This document shows, piece by piece, positions 10,159-18,903 of a stretch of 64,000 bases of DNA (position 1 is its first letter; every line of letters starts with the position of its first letter). Location: positions 295,186,059-295,250,058 of the forward strand of contig NC_057814.1 in assembly GCF_018294505.1 (NCBI RefSeq), in the 5' to 3' direction. Below the pieces are notes generated by a model. The model was not told where the DNA came from. It ran no database searches and worked only from the letters and a program-made list of their open reading frames with translations. Made by a program: the position numbers and the translations under genes. Origin of the DNA: Triticum aestivum (taxonomy: Eukaryota; Streptophyta; Magnoliopsida; Poales; Poaceae).

Positions 10159-11609
10159 TCCGCCCCTTCTTCCGCTCTTGGAGCCCGCGCGCCTGCGCCT
10201 CAGGCTGCGAGGCTCTCCGGCTTCAAGCTTATGAAGCAGAGGGACTACGCCGCGGTAGACCAGTAAGTGTTCTTGTCCTGTTCTCGCTTCAGCTGCTTTC
10301 CCTTGACGCTTCTCCATTGTGCGATTAGGCCGACGCCCGCGGCGAAGAGGAGGAAAGAGGACAAGGCGGTTCTGCTCAGGACCAGATCACCTGAAGTGGC
10401 CGCGCCCCTCTCCATGAATAAGGGCAGTGACGGCGCCCGCGCTTCTCCGGCCGGATCATCCTCACGAGGCTCGGGGGAGCATCCTCGGGAGGAGTCAGCC
10501 CTCGTGGCCCACTGGCTCCGGGTGCGCCGACGCCTGGCTTGGTTGCCGAGATCGCGAAAGCACAGGAGCCTCCATCCTCCCAGGCCATGGTGACGACGTC
10601 GCCTCCTCCCCCTTCAGCCGCACTGCTATCTCTGGGTCCTTTGGCCTCCCCTGATGTTCTAGACCGCGCTCTTTCTGCGATGACCCTGCTGCGAGAAGAT
10701 CTACAAGGCGCCGACCGTCGCCTAGTGGCCGGGCGCCTGGAGCTAGTCTCTGGCTGGCTCCATTCCGATGTGTCTGTCCGGGCGACGCTGAGCCAGGCTG
10801 CAGCGGACTCTGAGAAGGACAAGGAGGCCGTCGCCCAAGCCGTGGCCACCCACGAGGTGGCGCTGAAGGATGTCGGGGCCGCCCAGGACCGCTGCTGGTC
10901 GCTGGAGGCCGAGCTGGAGATCGCGTAGAGGGAGCGCGCGAAAGAAGCCCGAGGCCGCAAGGCGGAGGAGGAGAAGATGAAGGCCCGAGAGGACGCCGTA
11001 AGAGATCACCATGCCGAGCTGGAGCAGTTGGCGAAGGCGCAGGCCACGGAGCGCGGCCGGTTGGAGGAGCTGGAGCAGAAGCTGAAGGCGGAGAAGGCTG
11101 AGCTTGAAGCTAAAGCGAAGGTCCTGGCTGAGGACCGCGAGGCCTTCAAGCTCCTCGAGGAGAGGTCTTGGACGGCGCTGCAGTCACTCTACGAGAAGGG
11201 CTTGGAGGTGCCGCTGGCCGCCAGCAACGAGAGCCCCCCCAAGCTGCTTCCTTATCTGGTCGATGCGCTTGAGGACGTCGTGAGCGCCATCGGCCCCATG
11301 GCAGAGGAGGAAGCCCGCGTTCTTTCCTCAGCCGCATTGACGCGCGTCTTTAGCCACCTCCATCTTCGCAACCCTGCCACCCGCCTTGACGAGCTGCTGG
11401 AGCCTGTGGATGACGAGCATTGCGCGGCCGCTGCCGCAACCATGAAGGGTCAGGTGGAGGCCCTGCTGAAGAAGTTACACACCTTCGCTCCCGCGCCTTC
11501 GACCGGCGGTGCTACTGATCCTGCAACTCCGGCTGGTGGTACAGGTGAAGGCGACACCGTTGGAGAAGAAGCGTCCCTTGCCGGCGACGGCGGTGACGTC
11601 CAGGGGTGA
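10159..11609 (+). pseudogene. Coiled-coil antisense-type gene with one intron, copy C (most complete)
   Basis: Exon 1 ends ..MKQRDYAAVDQ at 10262. An intron candidate of 66 bp spans 10263-10328 (GTAAGT..GATTAG) and splices in frame to PTPAAKRRKED. The downstream protein is Ser/Pro-rich (to about 10600), then a Leu/Asp/Arg segment (LLREDLQGADRRLV), then an Ala/Glu/Lys/Arg coiled coil (10790-11170), then a helical C-terminal domain (LLPYLVDALEDVV) and a Gly/Thr/Asp-rich tail ending at TGA 11607-11609. A frameshift near 10540 and a TAG at 10926 break it. It is antisense to the gypsy gag-pol remnants at 13081-15916, matching the extra antisense ORFs known from Tat-lineage gypsy elements. The biochemical role is unknown. 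Exon 1 is cut by the LTR fragment at 10158. Confidence 0.6.
10263..10328 (+). other. Probable spliceosomal intron in the coiled-coil gene
   Basis: The donor CA|GTAAGT and the acceptor GATTAG| flank a pyrimidine-rich 66-bp segment. Removal joins the two coding parts in frame across a CAG codon. The same donor and acceptor are present in the inverted copy near 6632-6697, and the acceptor is also seen at 24-29. Confidence 0.5.
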
Positions 11610-11767
11610 CGAGATGGCTTGGTGGCGGCTCCTTTCCTATTTAGTTTCTGCAAAATGGACCATGCCTCGTGGAGGCTTTTAAACTTGCGTTTGGTATTGG
11701 GAGGACAATATGTCTTGTAATATTTTCTTTGGGATTTTGCGATTTCCTTCCCATTTGCTTTACGTTC

Positions 11768-12089
11768 TACGTCGGCAGGGCCCGAGCCCGCGCATACCTT
11801 AGCCACCGTCAGGTCGTCCGGATCACAAGGATGAGACCGAGGAGTGAGGGGCTACGTGGCCAGTTAGGCTCCTGAGTCGCGATGCTCAGGAGTCCCCCTT
11901 GACGCGCAAACAGCTTACAGAAAGGAAATGCAGGAATAGGTCTAGTGTTCTACGTCGGCAGGGCTCGACCCCGCGCATACCTCAGCCGCTGTCGGGTCGT
12001 CCGGATCACCAGGGCGAGACCAAGGAGTGAGGGGCTATGTGGCCAGTTAGGCTCCTGAGTCGTGATGCTCAGGAGTCCCCCTTGACGCT
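11768..12089 (+). repeat. 183-bp tandem repeat, two units (inverted relative to 4875-5197)
   Basis: Units start at 11768 and 11951 with TACGTCGGCAGGG. The CTCCTGAG / CTCAGGAG hairpin is at 11869-11892 and again 183 bp later, the latter with one change in the loop. It follows the end of the coiled-coil ORF by about 160 bp. Confidence 0.85.
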
Positions 12090-12157
12090 CACACGACCTT
12101 CATACCTTTGCCCTCGCCGAGGCTCGGCTCGGGAGGGGCGCGCGACGACCAGGTCCG

Positions 12158-13080
12158 GGGGACCTGGCAGGGTGGCGTACGCTTGGGCGTGACCCGAGCG
12201 CAGCCCCCATGGCCTGCCCCCTCGCGCGACTCTCCGAGGGGAGGTGTTGCGATGGGGCCAAACACTGAGCTCAAGGGCTCCCTGAGGTTGATACGGCCAT
12301 GGGGACGCCCTCAGTTGTTTATCACCAGCACGGAGCATAGTGCTTCAGCACTTGCACGGGCATAACCGCTCCTCGGTAGTGTTGACTGCCAGCACGGAGC
12401 ATGGTGCTTCCACTGGTATGTGGGAGGGGACTCCCTACTGCGGAGAGCCCCCGGTGCGTGTACAGCCCCGCCCTGACACGTGGCTTGCACGACAGGGCTA
12501 GACGAGGTGTGTCTGGGCACTCGTGAGCCAGCACGGGACTCACGAGGCCCTACCTCAAGGCGGGTTGTGCCTGGTCTTGGTTCTTGATGGCTGTGGTGCT
12601 CCTGCGAGATTGTTAGGCAACCTATGCCGAATGAATTTCCTGAGGTTATCGCACGAGAAGGCCAAGCACCAACGACCCCAGGAGGTGACGTGAACGGGGC
12701 CTGCCCGCCAGACAGAGCTCAGTCGTTGGATTTATCGATGCTGCAGGGACGGGCCCGAGCACAGACGCCGTGCCTAGCCTTCTTATGCGAAGGATCCTGA
12801 AGAAAGACGATCGGTGCGCGGCTCCCATGGTGGGTGACAATCAAGCGGGTGATAACCACGGATAGATCAAGCATGGAAGGCGAACCGGCTTAGGTAAATG
12901 CAAGAGCGATACACGCCACTTGGCTGGACCCGAGTGGCTTGGGGATGATGCAGCCCGAGGGGTGCCCCCAGCAAAGTAATTCTAAAGACGTAAAAGGATA
13001 CATGCCGCAAGAACGGGCCCACGCGGCCTGGGGATGATGCAGCCCGGGGGGCGCTCCCAGCTAAATAAACTTGGAAAATG
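12158..13080. other. Non-coding gypsy internal sequence with a short tandem duplication
   Basis: No gene is visible. A 20-base block, GGGATGATGCAGCCCG with neighbours, occurs twice (near 12943 and 13031) in an about 90-bp repeat. A CAGCACGGAGCAT(A/G)GTGCTTC block also occurs twice (near 12327 and 12392). The stretch lies between the antisense gene's 3' end and the RT remnant of the opposite strand, so it is probably the 3' untranslated part of the minus-strand gag-pol transcript. Confidence 0.4.
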
Positions 13081-13605
13081 TCACCTGGTTCCGTTGTCGA
13101 AGGGATGTTGGGCAACTGAAGATGTGTGGCGAAGGGGTTGCTCCTCACGAGCCACCGGGGCCCTGAGCCTCGGGAGGCTCTGGGGGCCGGGCGACTCCTC
13201 GAGGACCATCTCCATCTCCGTCAGGACTGCGTGATGCCTGGCCTCCTGGGCCGCCAGGATACTCCGCAGTTTGTGCTGGAAGGCGGATGCCACACTCGGC
13301 AGGCCGAACGACATGCGAACATAGCTGTGAGGTGGGCCCTCGCAACGTCCGACGCGCGAAGGCCAGAAGAGCTCCTGAGACGCGGCCCTATTGAGCCCTG
13401 GGATGTCGACGCATACGCGCAGCCCACCATCCTCGCCAGGATGGGGGTCCGCGCCAGGTGGGCGGCGGTCGCCGCGCATGGCTCTTGCATCCTGTAGCTC
13501 TTGATTGACCTTGGTAATGAACTCCTGAGCTCCGGGCGCTCCTCGCCTGGAGTCCTCTTGAGGGAAACGTGCCGCAAAGCGCGCCTCCAGGTGGTGCCCG
13601 AGCAC
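13081..13605 (-). pseudogene. Degenerate gypsy reverse-transcriptase fragment
   Basis: The frame contains LRVCVDIPGLNRA, matching the CVDxxxLNKA motif of gypsy RT, and YVRMSFGLPSVASAFQ, matching the YxRMPFGLxNAxxTFQ motif. These motifs are normally well separated but are close together here, so the DAYSGYHQI region between them is deleted. No YVDD catalytic motif is present. It continues the minus-strand gag and protease at 13689-15916. It cannot encode an active enzyme. Confidence 0.65.
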
Positions 13606-13688
13606 CTCCCTCGTGATGTTGGCTAGGTCCGAGGCCCTCTAGAAGAGAGCCCCGAGCCCTGCCCAAGGAGGGCGTCGGACGTGCCTCC

Positions 13689-14588
13689 CTATGTGAGGGA
13701 GGGAGGCGCCCCAGGCGCGAGCGCCGATCCTGACGTTGCACCGCCAGAGGCGCCGCTCCCCTGAGGCCCTGTGCGGAGTAGCTGCTTCTTCTTCTTGGGG
13801 ACGGCCTCAGGAGGGTATCGTGCTGCGTGATTGTCGGGGTCTTCGATCGCTGCGGCTTGGAAGGCGCGCTCGAGGGAGCACACCGCATCTCTTTCTTCGC
13901 AGGGGACGGTGATAATCCCGCTGCTTCCTGGCATCTTGAGGACGTTGTAGCCATGGTGGGTCACCGCCATGAACTTGGACAGGGCCGGATACCCGAGGAT
14001 GGTATTGTACGGCAGGCGGATGTGAGCAACGTCGAAGTCGATGAGCTCGGTGCGGTAGTTGTCACGCTGTCCAAAGGTGACAGGGAGGCGGACCTGCCCT
14101 ATCGGGGTGGTGGAGCCGTCGGTCACTCCTGAGAAGGGCTTGGTAGGCTGAAGCTGGTCATACGGCACTTGGAGGCTGTCAAACGTCTTGACGGATAGGA
14201 CGTTAAGCCCTACGCCACCGTCGATGAGGGTCTTGGTGACTTGAACGTTGCTGATGACGGGTGAGCAGAGCATTGGGAGGGCATCAGTGGTGGCCGCGCA
14301 CTTGAGCTGGTCCGCTGAGCTGAAAGTGATGGCGCACTTGGACCACCTGAGCGGGCGCGTGGCCTCGAGCCTGGGAAGGGTTGTGTTCACCTCGCGAGCA
14401 AAGTGCTTGAAGATGCGCTGAGAAGCAGGGGCCTGAGCTCTGCCCAAGATGCAAGCGATAGCACACGGCTCCTGGAAGCCCCAGCCCCCTCGTCCTGATG
14501 GTGGTCGTCGTTCCTTCTTGGCGGTGGCGGCAGCGGAGGAAGACCAGCATTGCCCTGAGGGCGATCCTCGTGAGGCTGATCCCTCCAT
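13689..14588 (-). pseudogene. Gypsy aspartic protease region
   Basis: The core shows TKTLIDGGVGLNVLS, the active-site region typical of Tat-type gypsy proteases (LIDGGxGLN), preceded by ALPMLCSPVISNVQV. It is followed by LPVTFGQRDNYRTELIDFDV and ILGYPALSKFMAVTHH, all of which also occur in the element at 59300-59700. The frame overlaps the end of gag (14387-14588) in a different register, so a frameshift separates the two. The product would process the gag-pol polyprotein inside virus-like particles. It ends before RT in a Lys-rich linker (KKKKQLL). Confidence 0.7.
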
Positions 14589-15916
14589 GCGCCCTCACGA
14601 GGCTGATCCTGCCAGCGGTCCTCGCGAGGCCGGTCGTGCCACTCCTGACGAGGGCCGCGGTCGTCGCAGCGTCCTCCGCCTCGTACTCCTCCTCGGCCGT
14701 AGCCCCGGTCGTTGCGCTCGGGGCGCCGACCGAAGCGCCCATCTGGAATGGCCCTGAGCTCCTGGCAGTCGTTGGTGTTGTGGCTATGTACGTTGTGGAA
14801 GGCGCAGAACCACCGGCTGCTCTTGGACGACTCGGGGTGGTCCCGGTCGCGCTTCGTGTCCGGCTCCGCCGCGAGCACGGCTACTCCCTTGCCCTTCACG
14901 TCCTTGGCCTTGGCTTTCTTCTCCTCCGGGTCGGTAGCCGGGAGCTCGAGGAGGGAGAGGCGCCCCTCCTCAGCTCTTGCGCACTTGGTTGCCAGGTTGA
15001 ACAGCTCCAAAGCCGTGCATAGCTCCTCGTGGATGGTGAGCTCCTCCTTCATCTTGACATCGCGGATGCCATCGGAAAACACCGAAATGATGGTCTCGTC
15101 TGTGACCTTGGGGATTTTGAGGCGAACATTGTTGAAGCGCTGGATGTACTTCTGCAGGGTCTCCCCTGGCTGCTGCCTGACGCGGCGTAGGTCACCCATG
15201 GCCGGAGGGCGGTCGCGAGTGCCCTGGAAGTTGGTGACGAAGCGGTCACGCATCTCATCCCAGGAGGAGATCGAGCCCGGGGGCAGGTTTAGGAGCCACG
15301 AGCGAGCGCCGTCCTTGAGAGCCATGGGGAACCAGCTCGCCATGACCTTCTCGTCGCCGTTGGCCACCTTGATTCTCAGCTCGTAGAGCTGCAAGAAATC
15401 CACGGGGTCAGGGGTGCCGTCGTAGCGAGGAGGCAAGTCTGGCTTGAACTTTCCCGGCCAGGCTACGCTACGCAGCTCAGGAGTGAAGGCGTGGCAGCCT
15501 GCTATGGCCACCGGGGCCCGTCGTGGAGGCGGAGCTTGATCTTGGTGTCCCTGTGCCGCCACGGCAAGTGGCGCGAGGCCCTGCCGCGGCAAGCGATCCT
15601 GACGTGGCCGTGCTGGGAGCGGTGGATCGTTTTCTTGTGGCCGGGGAACTTCTTGGCAGCTTCCTTCTTCTCGCGTGGCTGCCCGACGTGGAGGGTCGCG
15701 CCGGGGAGCCGCGCGCCTTGGTGCCAGAGCGCCATCTTTGTGCAGAGGTGGTGGAGGCGTTCCATGAGCCACGTCGCCCGCAGCTGGCGGGGGGCGAGGC
15801 AGTGAGAGGGATGGCACGGGGGAGCCCCCTGCAGCGCTGACGATCTTGGCGATGCGGTCCAGCCAGTCCTCGTCGAGGTCGTCGACTGGGCGGTAGCGCA
15901 TGAGCGCGTGTGCCAT
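14387..15916 (-). CDS. Gypsy gag (nucleocapsid) remnant, 509-aa open frame
   Basis: The frame opens MAHALMRYRPVDDLDEDWLD and carries a Pro/Arg-rich linker. It then has the retrotransposon gag core: FKPDLPPRYDGTPDPVDFLQ, ASWFPMALKDGARSWLLNLP, SWDEMRDRFVTNFQ, GETLQKYIQRFNNVRLKIP. A CxxH..H....C cluster (FCAFHNVHSHNTNDC) follows near residue 370, likely a zinc-binding RNA contact. After that the frame is Arg/Asp/Gly-rich. Gag assembles the cytoplasmic particle that packages element RNA. It sits downstream of the minus-strand 5' LTR (16256-17099) and its PBS, the expected order. The gag core is uninterrupted, but the downstream pol is destroyed, so the element is dead. Confidence 0.75.
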   Translation of the reverse strand: MAHALMRYRPVDDLDEDWLDRIAKIVSAAGGSPVPSLSLPRPPPAAGDVAHGTPPPPLHKDGALAPRRAAPRRDPPRRAATREEGSCQEVPRPQENDPPLPARPRQDRLPRQGLAPLAVAAQGHQDQAPPPRRAPVAIAGCHAFTPELRSVAWPGKFKPDLPPRYDGTPDPVDFLQLYELRIKVANGDEKVMASWFPMALKDGARSWLLNLPPGSISSWDEMRDRFVTNFQGTRDRPPAMGDLRRVRQQPGETLQKYIQRFNNVRLKIPKVTDETIISVFSDGIRDVKMKEELTIHEELCTALELFNLATKCARAEEGRLSLLELPATDPEEKKAKAKDVKGKGVAVLAAEPDTKRDRDHPESSKSSRWFCAFHNVHSHNTNDCQELRAIPDGRFGRRPERNDRGYGRGGVRGGGRCDDRGPRQEWHDRPREDRWQDQPREGAWRDQPHEDRPQGNAGLPPLPPPPRRNDDHHQDEGAGASRSRVLSLASWAELRPLLLSASSSTLLAR

Positions 15917-16229
15917 GAGCAGCGCGGCCTACGCGTCCGTGGGAGCGCGACGAGTGTGAGACAACGAGCCGACTGGGGTTAGCGACGGAGTGGCGGTGCG
16001 GCCGTCTCGCCGCACCGAGGGGTGCAGCGAGGATGCTTGCTGCTCGTTTCCCGCTCGGCCGATGACGGCGTTGGCGGCGGGTGAAGGGGAAAGATGGGGA
16101 GGCCCGCCGACTGGAGCTGTCTGAGTGACACGGGCGGCGAGGGCGGCCCGGCGCTCAGCGCGGGCGCGGCGAGCGTCCGCCATGGATGCGGCGAAGCGAC
16201 GGGACGCGGATCGGTGGGAGGAAGGCTTC
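15917..16229 (-). other. 5' leader of the minus-strand gypsy element
   Basis: This lies between the PBS and the gag ATG. It has overlapping Ala/Arg/Pro-rich frames (for example 15929-16285) that run into the LTR and show no recognisable domain. The leader normally carries packaging signals, but none can be pointed to here. Confidence 0.4.
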
Positions 16230-16255
16230 GGCGCACCCCTACCTGGCGCGCCAAA
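16230..16255 (-). other. Primer-binding-site region (minus strand)
   Basis: On the minus strand TTTGGCGCGCCAGGTAGGGG follows the LTR end. It is the same sequence as at 7914-7933. Confidence 0.65.
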
Positions 16256-17099
16256 TGTCAGATTTTGGGTTCTGGCAAAACCCATGAGGTTCGAACACTG
16301 GGGTGCACACGAAGATCTCTCTCTCCCTAGATCGCTCTCGCCAAATCGTAAGGCCTAACCCGACGAAACCGATGTGGTGTAATACCCTACTCTAGTGTGC
16401 TGTGGTGGATTGCCTCTTGGGCTGAGGATGAACAGTTACAAGGGAAGAACAGCCTCCTGAGGAGAGGTGCTCTTGTGCTTGGTGAACTTGTGTGGATGAG
16501 GATGATCTGAATGATCCGTCCACCTCTATGGTGGTGGCTAGTCCTATTTATAGAGGCCCTGGTCCTCTCCCCAAATATTGAGCGGGAAGGGATCCACCAA
16601 CGGCCAAATTCGAAGGGAGACAACAAGTACAAGTTATCCTGACTAAAGGTGGTCTTCGCCTGCCAAAGGCTCTGGTGGTGACGCCGTCTTGTGCTCCACG
16701 GTGACCTCCGTCTTGCCGTCCTGCTGGTCTTGGTCTCGTTGCACCGATATGGAAACCTTTGCCTGATGCCTCGGGACTCCTCGCCTGCGCTTGCCTCTTT
16801 AGCACCAAAGAGGAAACGAGGACACTGCGCGCGCTGGCGCCCGCCTGGCTCCAGTCGTCATTGCTTGCATCATAGGAACCTCGCGAGGTATCCCTTGCCT
16901 TGATCTCTCCGCCCCTCGCGAGCCAGCCTAGTGAGGCCGTCCCGAGGAGGTCTTGTGTCGTCCACCTCGCAAGGCTTGGCCCCTCTTGAGGGTCTTGAGT
17001 GTTTGCTGGCGAAGATGGGCCATACAGGGCCGCTGGTGGAGCCACGCCGTGGGCCGCAGGCAGGCAAGTCCGGGGACCCCCGTTCCCAGGACGCCGACA
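16256..17099 (-). mobile_element. Gypsy LTR (844 bp), 5' LTR of the minus-strand element
   Basis: On the plus strand it starts TGTCAGATTTTGG and ends ACGCCGACA. It is related to 946-1830 but about 40 bp shorter, with a deletion near 16367. A TATA box is on the minus strand near 16545-16557. The flank after it (ccaag) does not match the flank of 946 (gcaaa), so the two LTRs are not a proven pair. Confidence 0.85.
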
Positions 17100-18230
17100 C
17101 CAAGTGAGCTGAGTTGACAACAAATTTCCTCTGCGTTGAACTCGGACTGATCGATTCATGCCTATCGGCTAGACCAAACTACATGAACTACTTGTACATA
17201 GTTCATCGGTGCAACCGACGCGGACTAACCCGGCCTGACCGATATGCATCATCTATGACACTGCCAACTCGGTTTCACTAATGCAAACAGATTGGCGTTA
17301 CTGATTTCACTGCTGAGAAAACCTTTTGCCATTGCATATTTTCATTGCTTCTCCAGCTCCACTCAATGATTCTTATCCTCTACCTGCATCTAAAATTACA
17401 TGCTTCTTTGTAGTGTGTCTCAAGGACCAAACCTATTTGACTCAGGCTTCAGAAGTTTCCTTCTTGGAAATTGATGTCAAAAGGGGAGAGAGAGCACATC
17501 AAAGCTTATCACATGGGAGAGAGAGCACATCTAAGCTCCTTCAGATGCCTATTAATAACAAGAGGAGAGAAGTCACATGTCTTTAAGAGGGGAAAGACAT
17601 GTCAATATATGGTTTCATTGCTTTAATTTTTCTTGCTATGATTTTTTCTTACCCTACCTTCTCCCATTATCCAATATCTGATTCAGAGGGAGAAAGAGTC
17701 CATATCTAGGGAAGAAAATCTACTACAATTCATTGCATATCTTTAATCTTTGGGGACATGTCTACATTCAAATGAAGTACTGAGTACTCACCCATTACAT
17801 GTCAACCCAGTCTTTGTACTCTTGTGGTTTTCTGAAATTGCTTTCATTAGAGTGTTCTTGTGTTATCTAATCCTGTTTTCTCAAGTTCACCTCTTCCAAA
17901 GCTAGCTCAAGACCACAAGGTAAGTATATGCATCACACTCATGTGCATGATGATCCCTTGCTGATGTACACATTGTTTGCAAGAAGGATCATGAACATGA
18001 AGGTACACTTACTTTATCTACATCATTTGCTCTGATGCATATAGCCGAGATACATGTAACTCATTACCTGCTCTGACATGCTTATGCATTCACATGTTCT
18101 TATATTCCATCTTTACATGATTGCATACATGTAGGGGGAGCCTATGCATGTTACATGTCTTTCCAAAGCTTTACTTGTTACTCTTCATATCTTTTATCTA
18201 AAGCTTTGATGTATGTTGTCATCAATTACC
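17100..18230 (+). mobile_element. 3' non-coding internal region of a Sirevirus-like Copia element
   Basis: This AT-rich stretch has no convincing ORF. It holds repeated purine tracts: AAAAGGGGAGAGAGAG near 17478, a second GGGAGAGAGAGCACATC near 17516, AAGAGGGGAAAGAC near 17586 and a GTAGGGGGAGCC near 18132. Multiplied polypurine tracts before the 3' LTR are a described hallmark of Sireviruses (Maximus in Triticeae). The left edge at 17100 abuts the gypsy LTR, so the rest of the element is missing. Confidence 0.55.
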
Positions 18231-18244
18231 AAAAAGGGGGAGAT
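18231..18244 (+). other. Polypurine tract of the Sirevirus-like element
   Basis: AAAAAGGGGGAGAT directly precedes the LTR start TGAAAGCAC. The ACCAAAAAGGGGGAGATTG context is typical of SIRE/Maximus-type Copia elements. Confidence 0.7.
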
Positions 18245-18903
18245 TGAAAGCACAAGTACTCCCAGGGTGATTTTGGTAATTAATGTCAACATATCTCTTG
18301 TTGGACTAATACTTTTATCTAGTATACTTCAGATGAGTTCAACAATGGCATGGCAGGGACAAGAGGATGTGGACCCCTTCAAAATGCTAAGGACAAAGAT
18401 TGGCAAAAGCTCAAGACTCTTCATTTTCATTTTAGTGATCCAAGATCACAATGAGTCCATAGGAAAGCCAATACTATTAAAAGGGGATGAGGTGTTTCTT
18501 AATGCTCTACTTGCTCAAAGTGCTTAGTGATATTGCTCCAATACCCTCAGCCACTTTCTCATTTCCACATATGTCCAAAACCTAAAGTCAAACTCAGCCC
18601 CACCAATTTGATCTATCTGGCTCCATCGAGTTCATTTGACCTAGCCACTGCCAGAAACCCTAGACAATTCGGTCTCACCGAGAGGGATCTCGGTCTCACC
18701 GAGATAGCCTTGTGAACTCTCTGTTACCTCTTGTAACTATTTCGGTCTCACCGAAATGTGTATTCGGTCCCACCGAGTTTTCTTGACCTACTTTCTGTTT
18801 GCTCTTTGCTAAAATCGGTCTCACCGAGTTCATGCAATCGGTCTCACCGAGATGAGGTTTTGCCCTAACCCTAACACATCGGTCCCACCGAGTTGATCAT
18901 GTC
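18245..18903 (+). mobile_element. Sirevirus-like 3' LTR, 5' part (interrupted by a long-LTR insertion)
   Basis: The LTR begins TGAAAGCACAAGTACTCCC. It carries seven CGGTCTCACCGAG-type palindromes from 18670 to 18892 and stops where a TGTAAAGCCTAG long LTR begins at 18904. The remaining LTR does not reappear in the window. Two open frames (18213-18527, 18527-18715) have no recognisable product. Confidence 0.6.
18670..18892. repeat. Seven copies of a 13-bp near-palindrome
   Basis: CGGTCTCACCGAG or CGGTCCCACCGAG occurs at 18670, 18691, 18743 (ends GAA), 18765, 18816, 18839 and 18880. CTCGGTGAGACCG is its complement, so the outer bases pair (CGGT..ACCG). Spacing is irregular (21-52 bp). Confidence 0.9.

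Larger units (their letters stand above)
10158..12157 (+). repeat. Right arm of the 2-kb inverted repeat (matches 4804-6806)
   Basis: This arm contains the same gene, intron and tandem repeats in opposite orientation. Its left edge coincides with the LTR-fragment junction at 10158. Confidence 0.75.

Noticed and set aside
946..17099. A single minus-strand gypsy element bounded by the LTRs 946-1830 and 16256-17099
   Set aside because: The order PBS-gag-protease-RT fits, but the flanking 5 bp differ (gcaaa against ccaag), the LTRs differ in length, and two plus-oriented LTR pieces and an inverted duplication lie between. A rearranged mosaic is more likely.
17326..18715. Envelope-like gene of a Sirevirus
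   Set aside because: Only frames of up to about 100 aa are open, without a hydrophobic segment or coiled coil that could be defended.
18670..18892. CRISPR-like repeat array
   Set aside because: Spacing is irregular, the repeats are only 13 bp and near-palindromic, and the context is a plant LTR.
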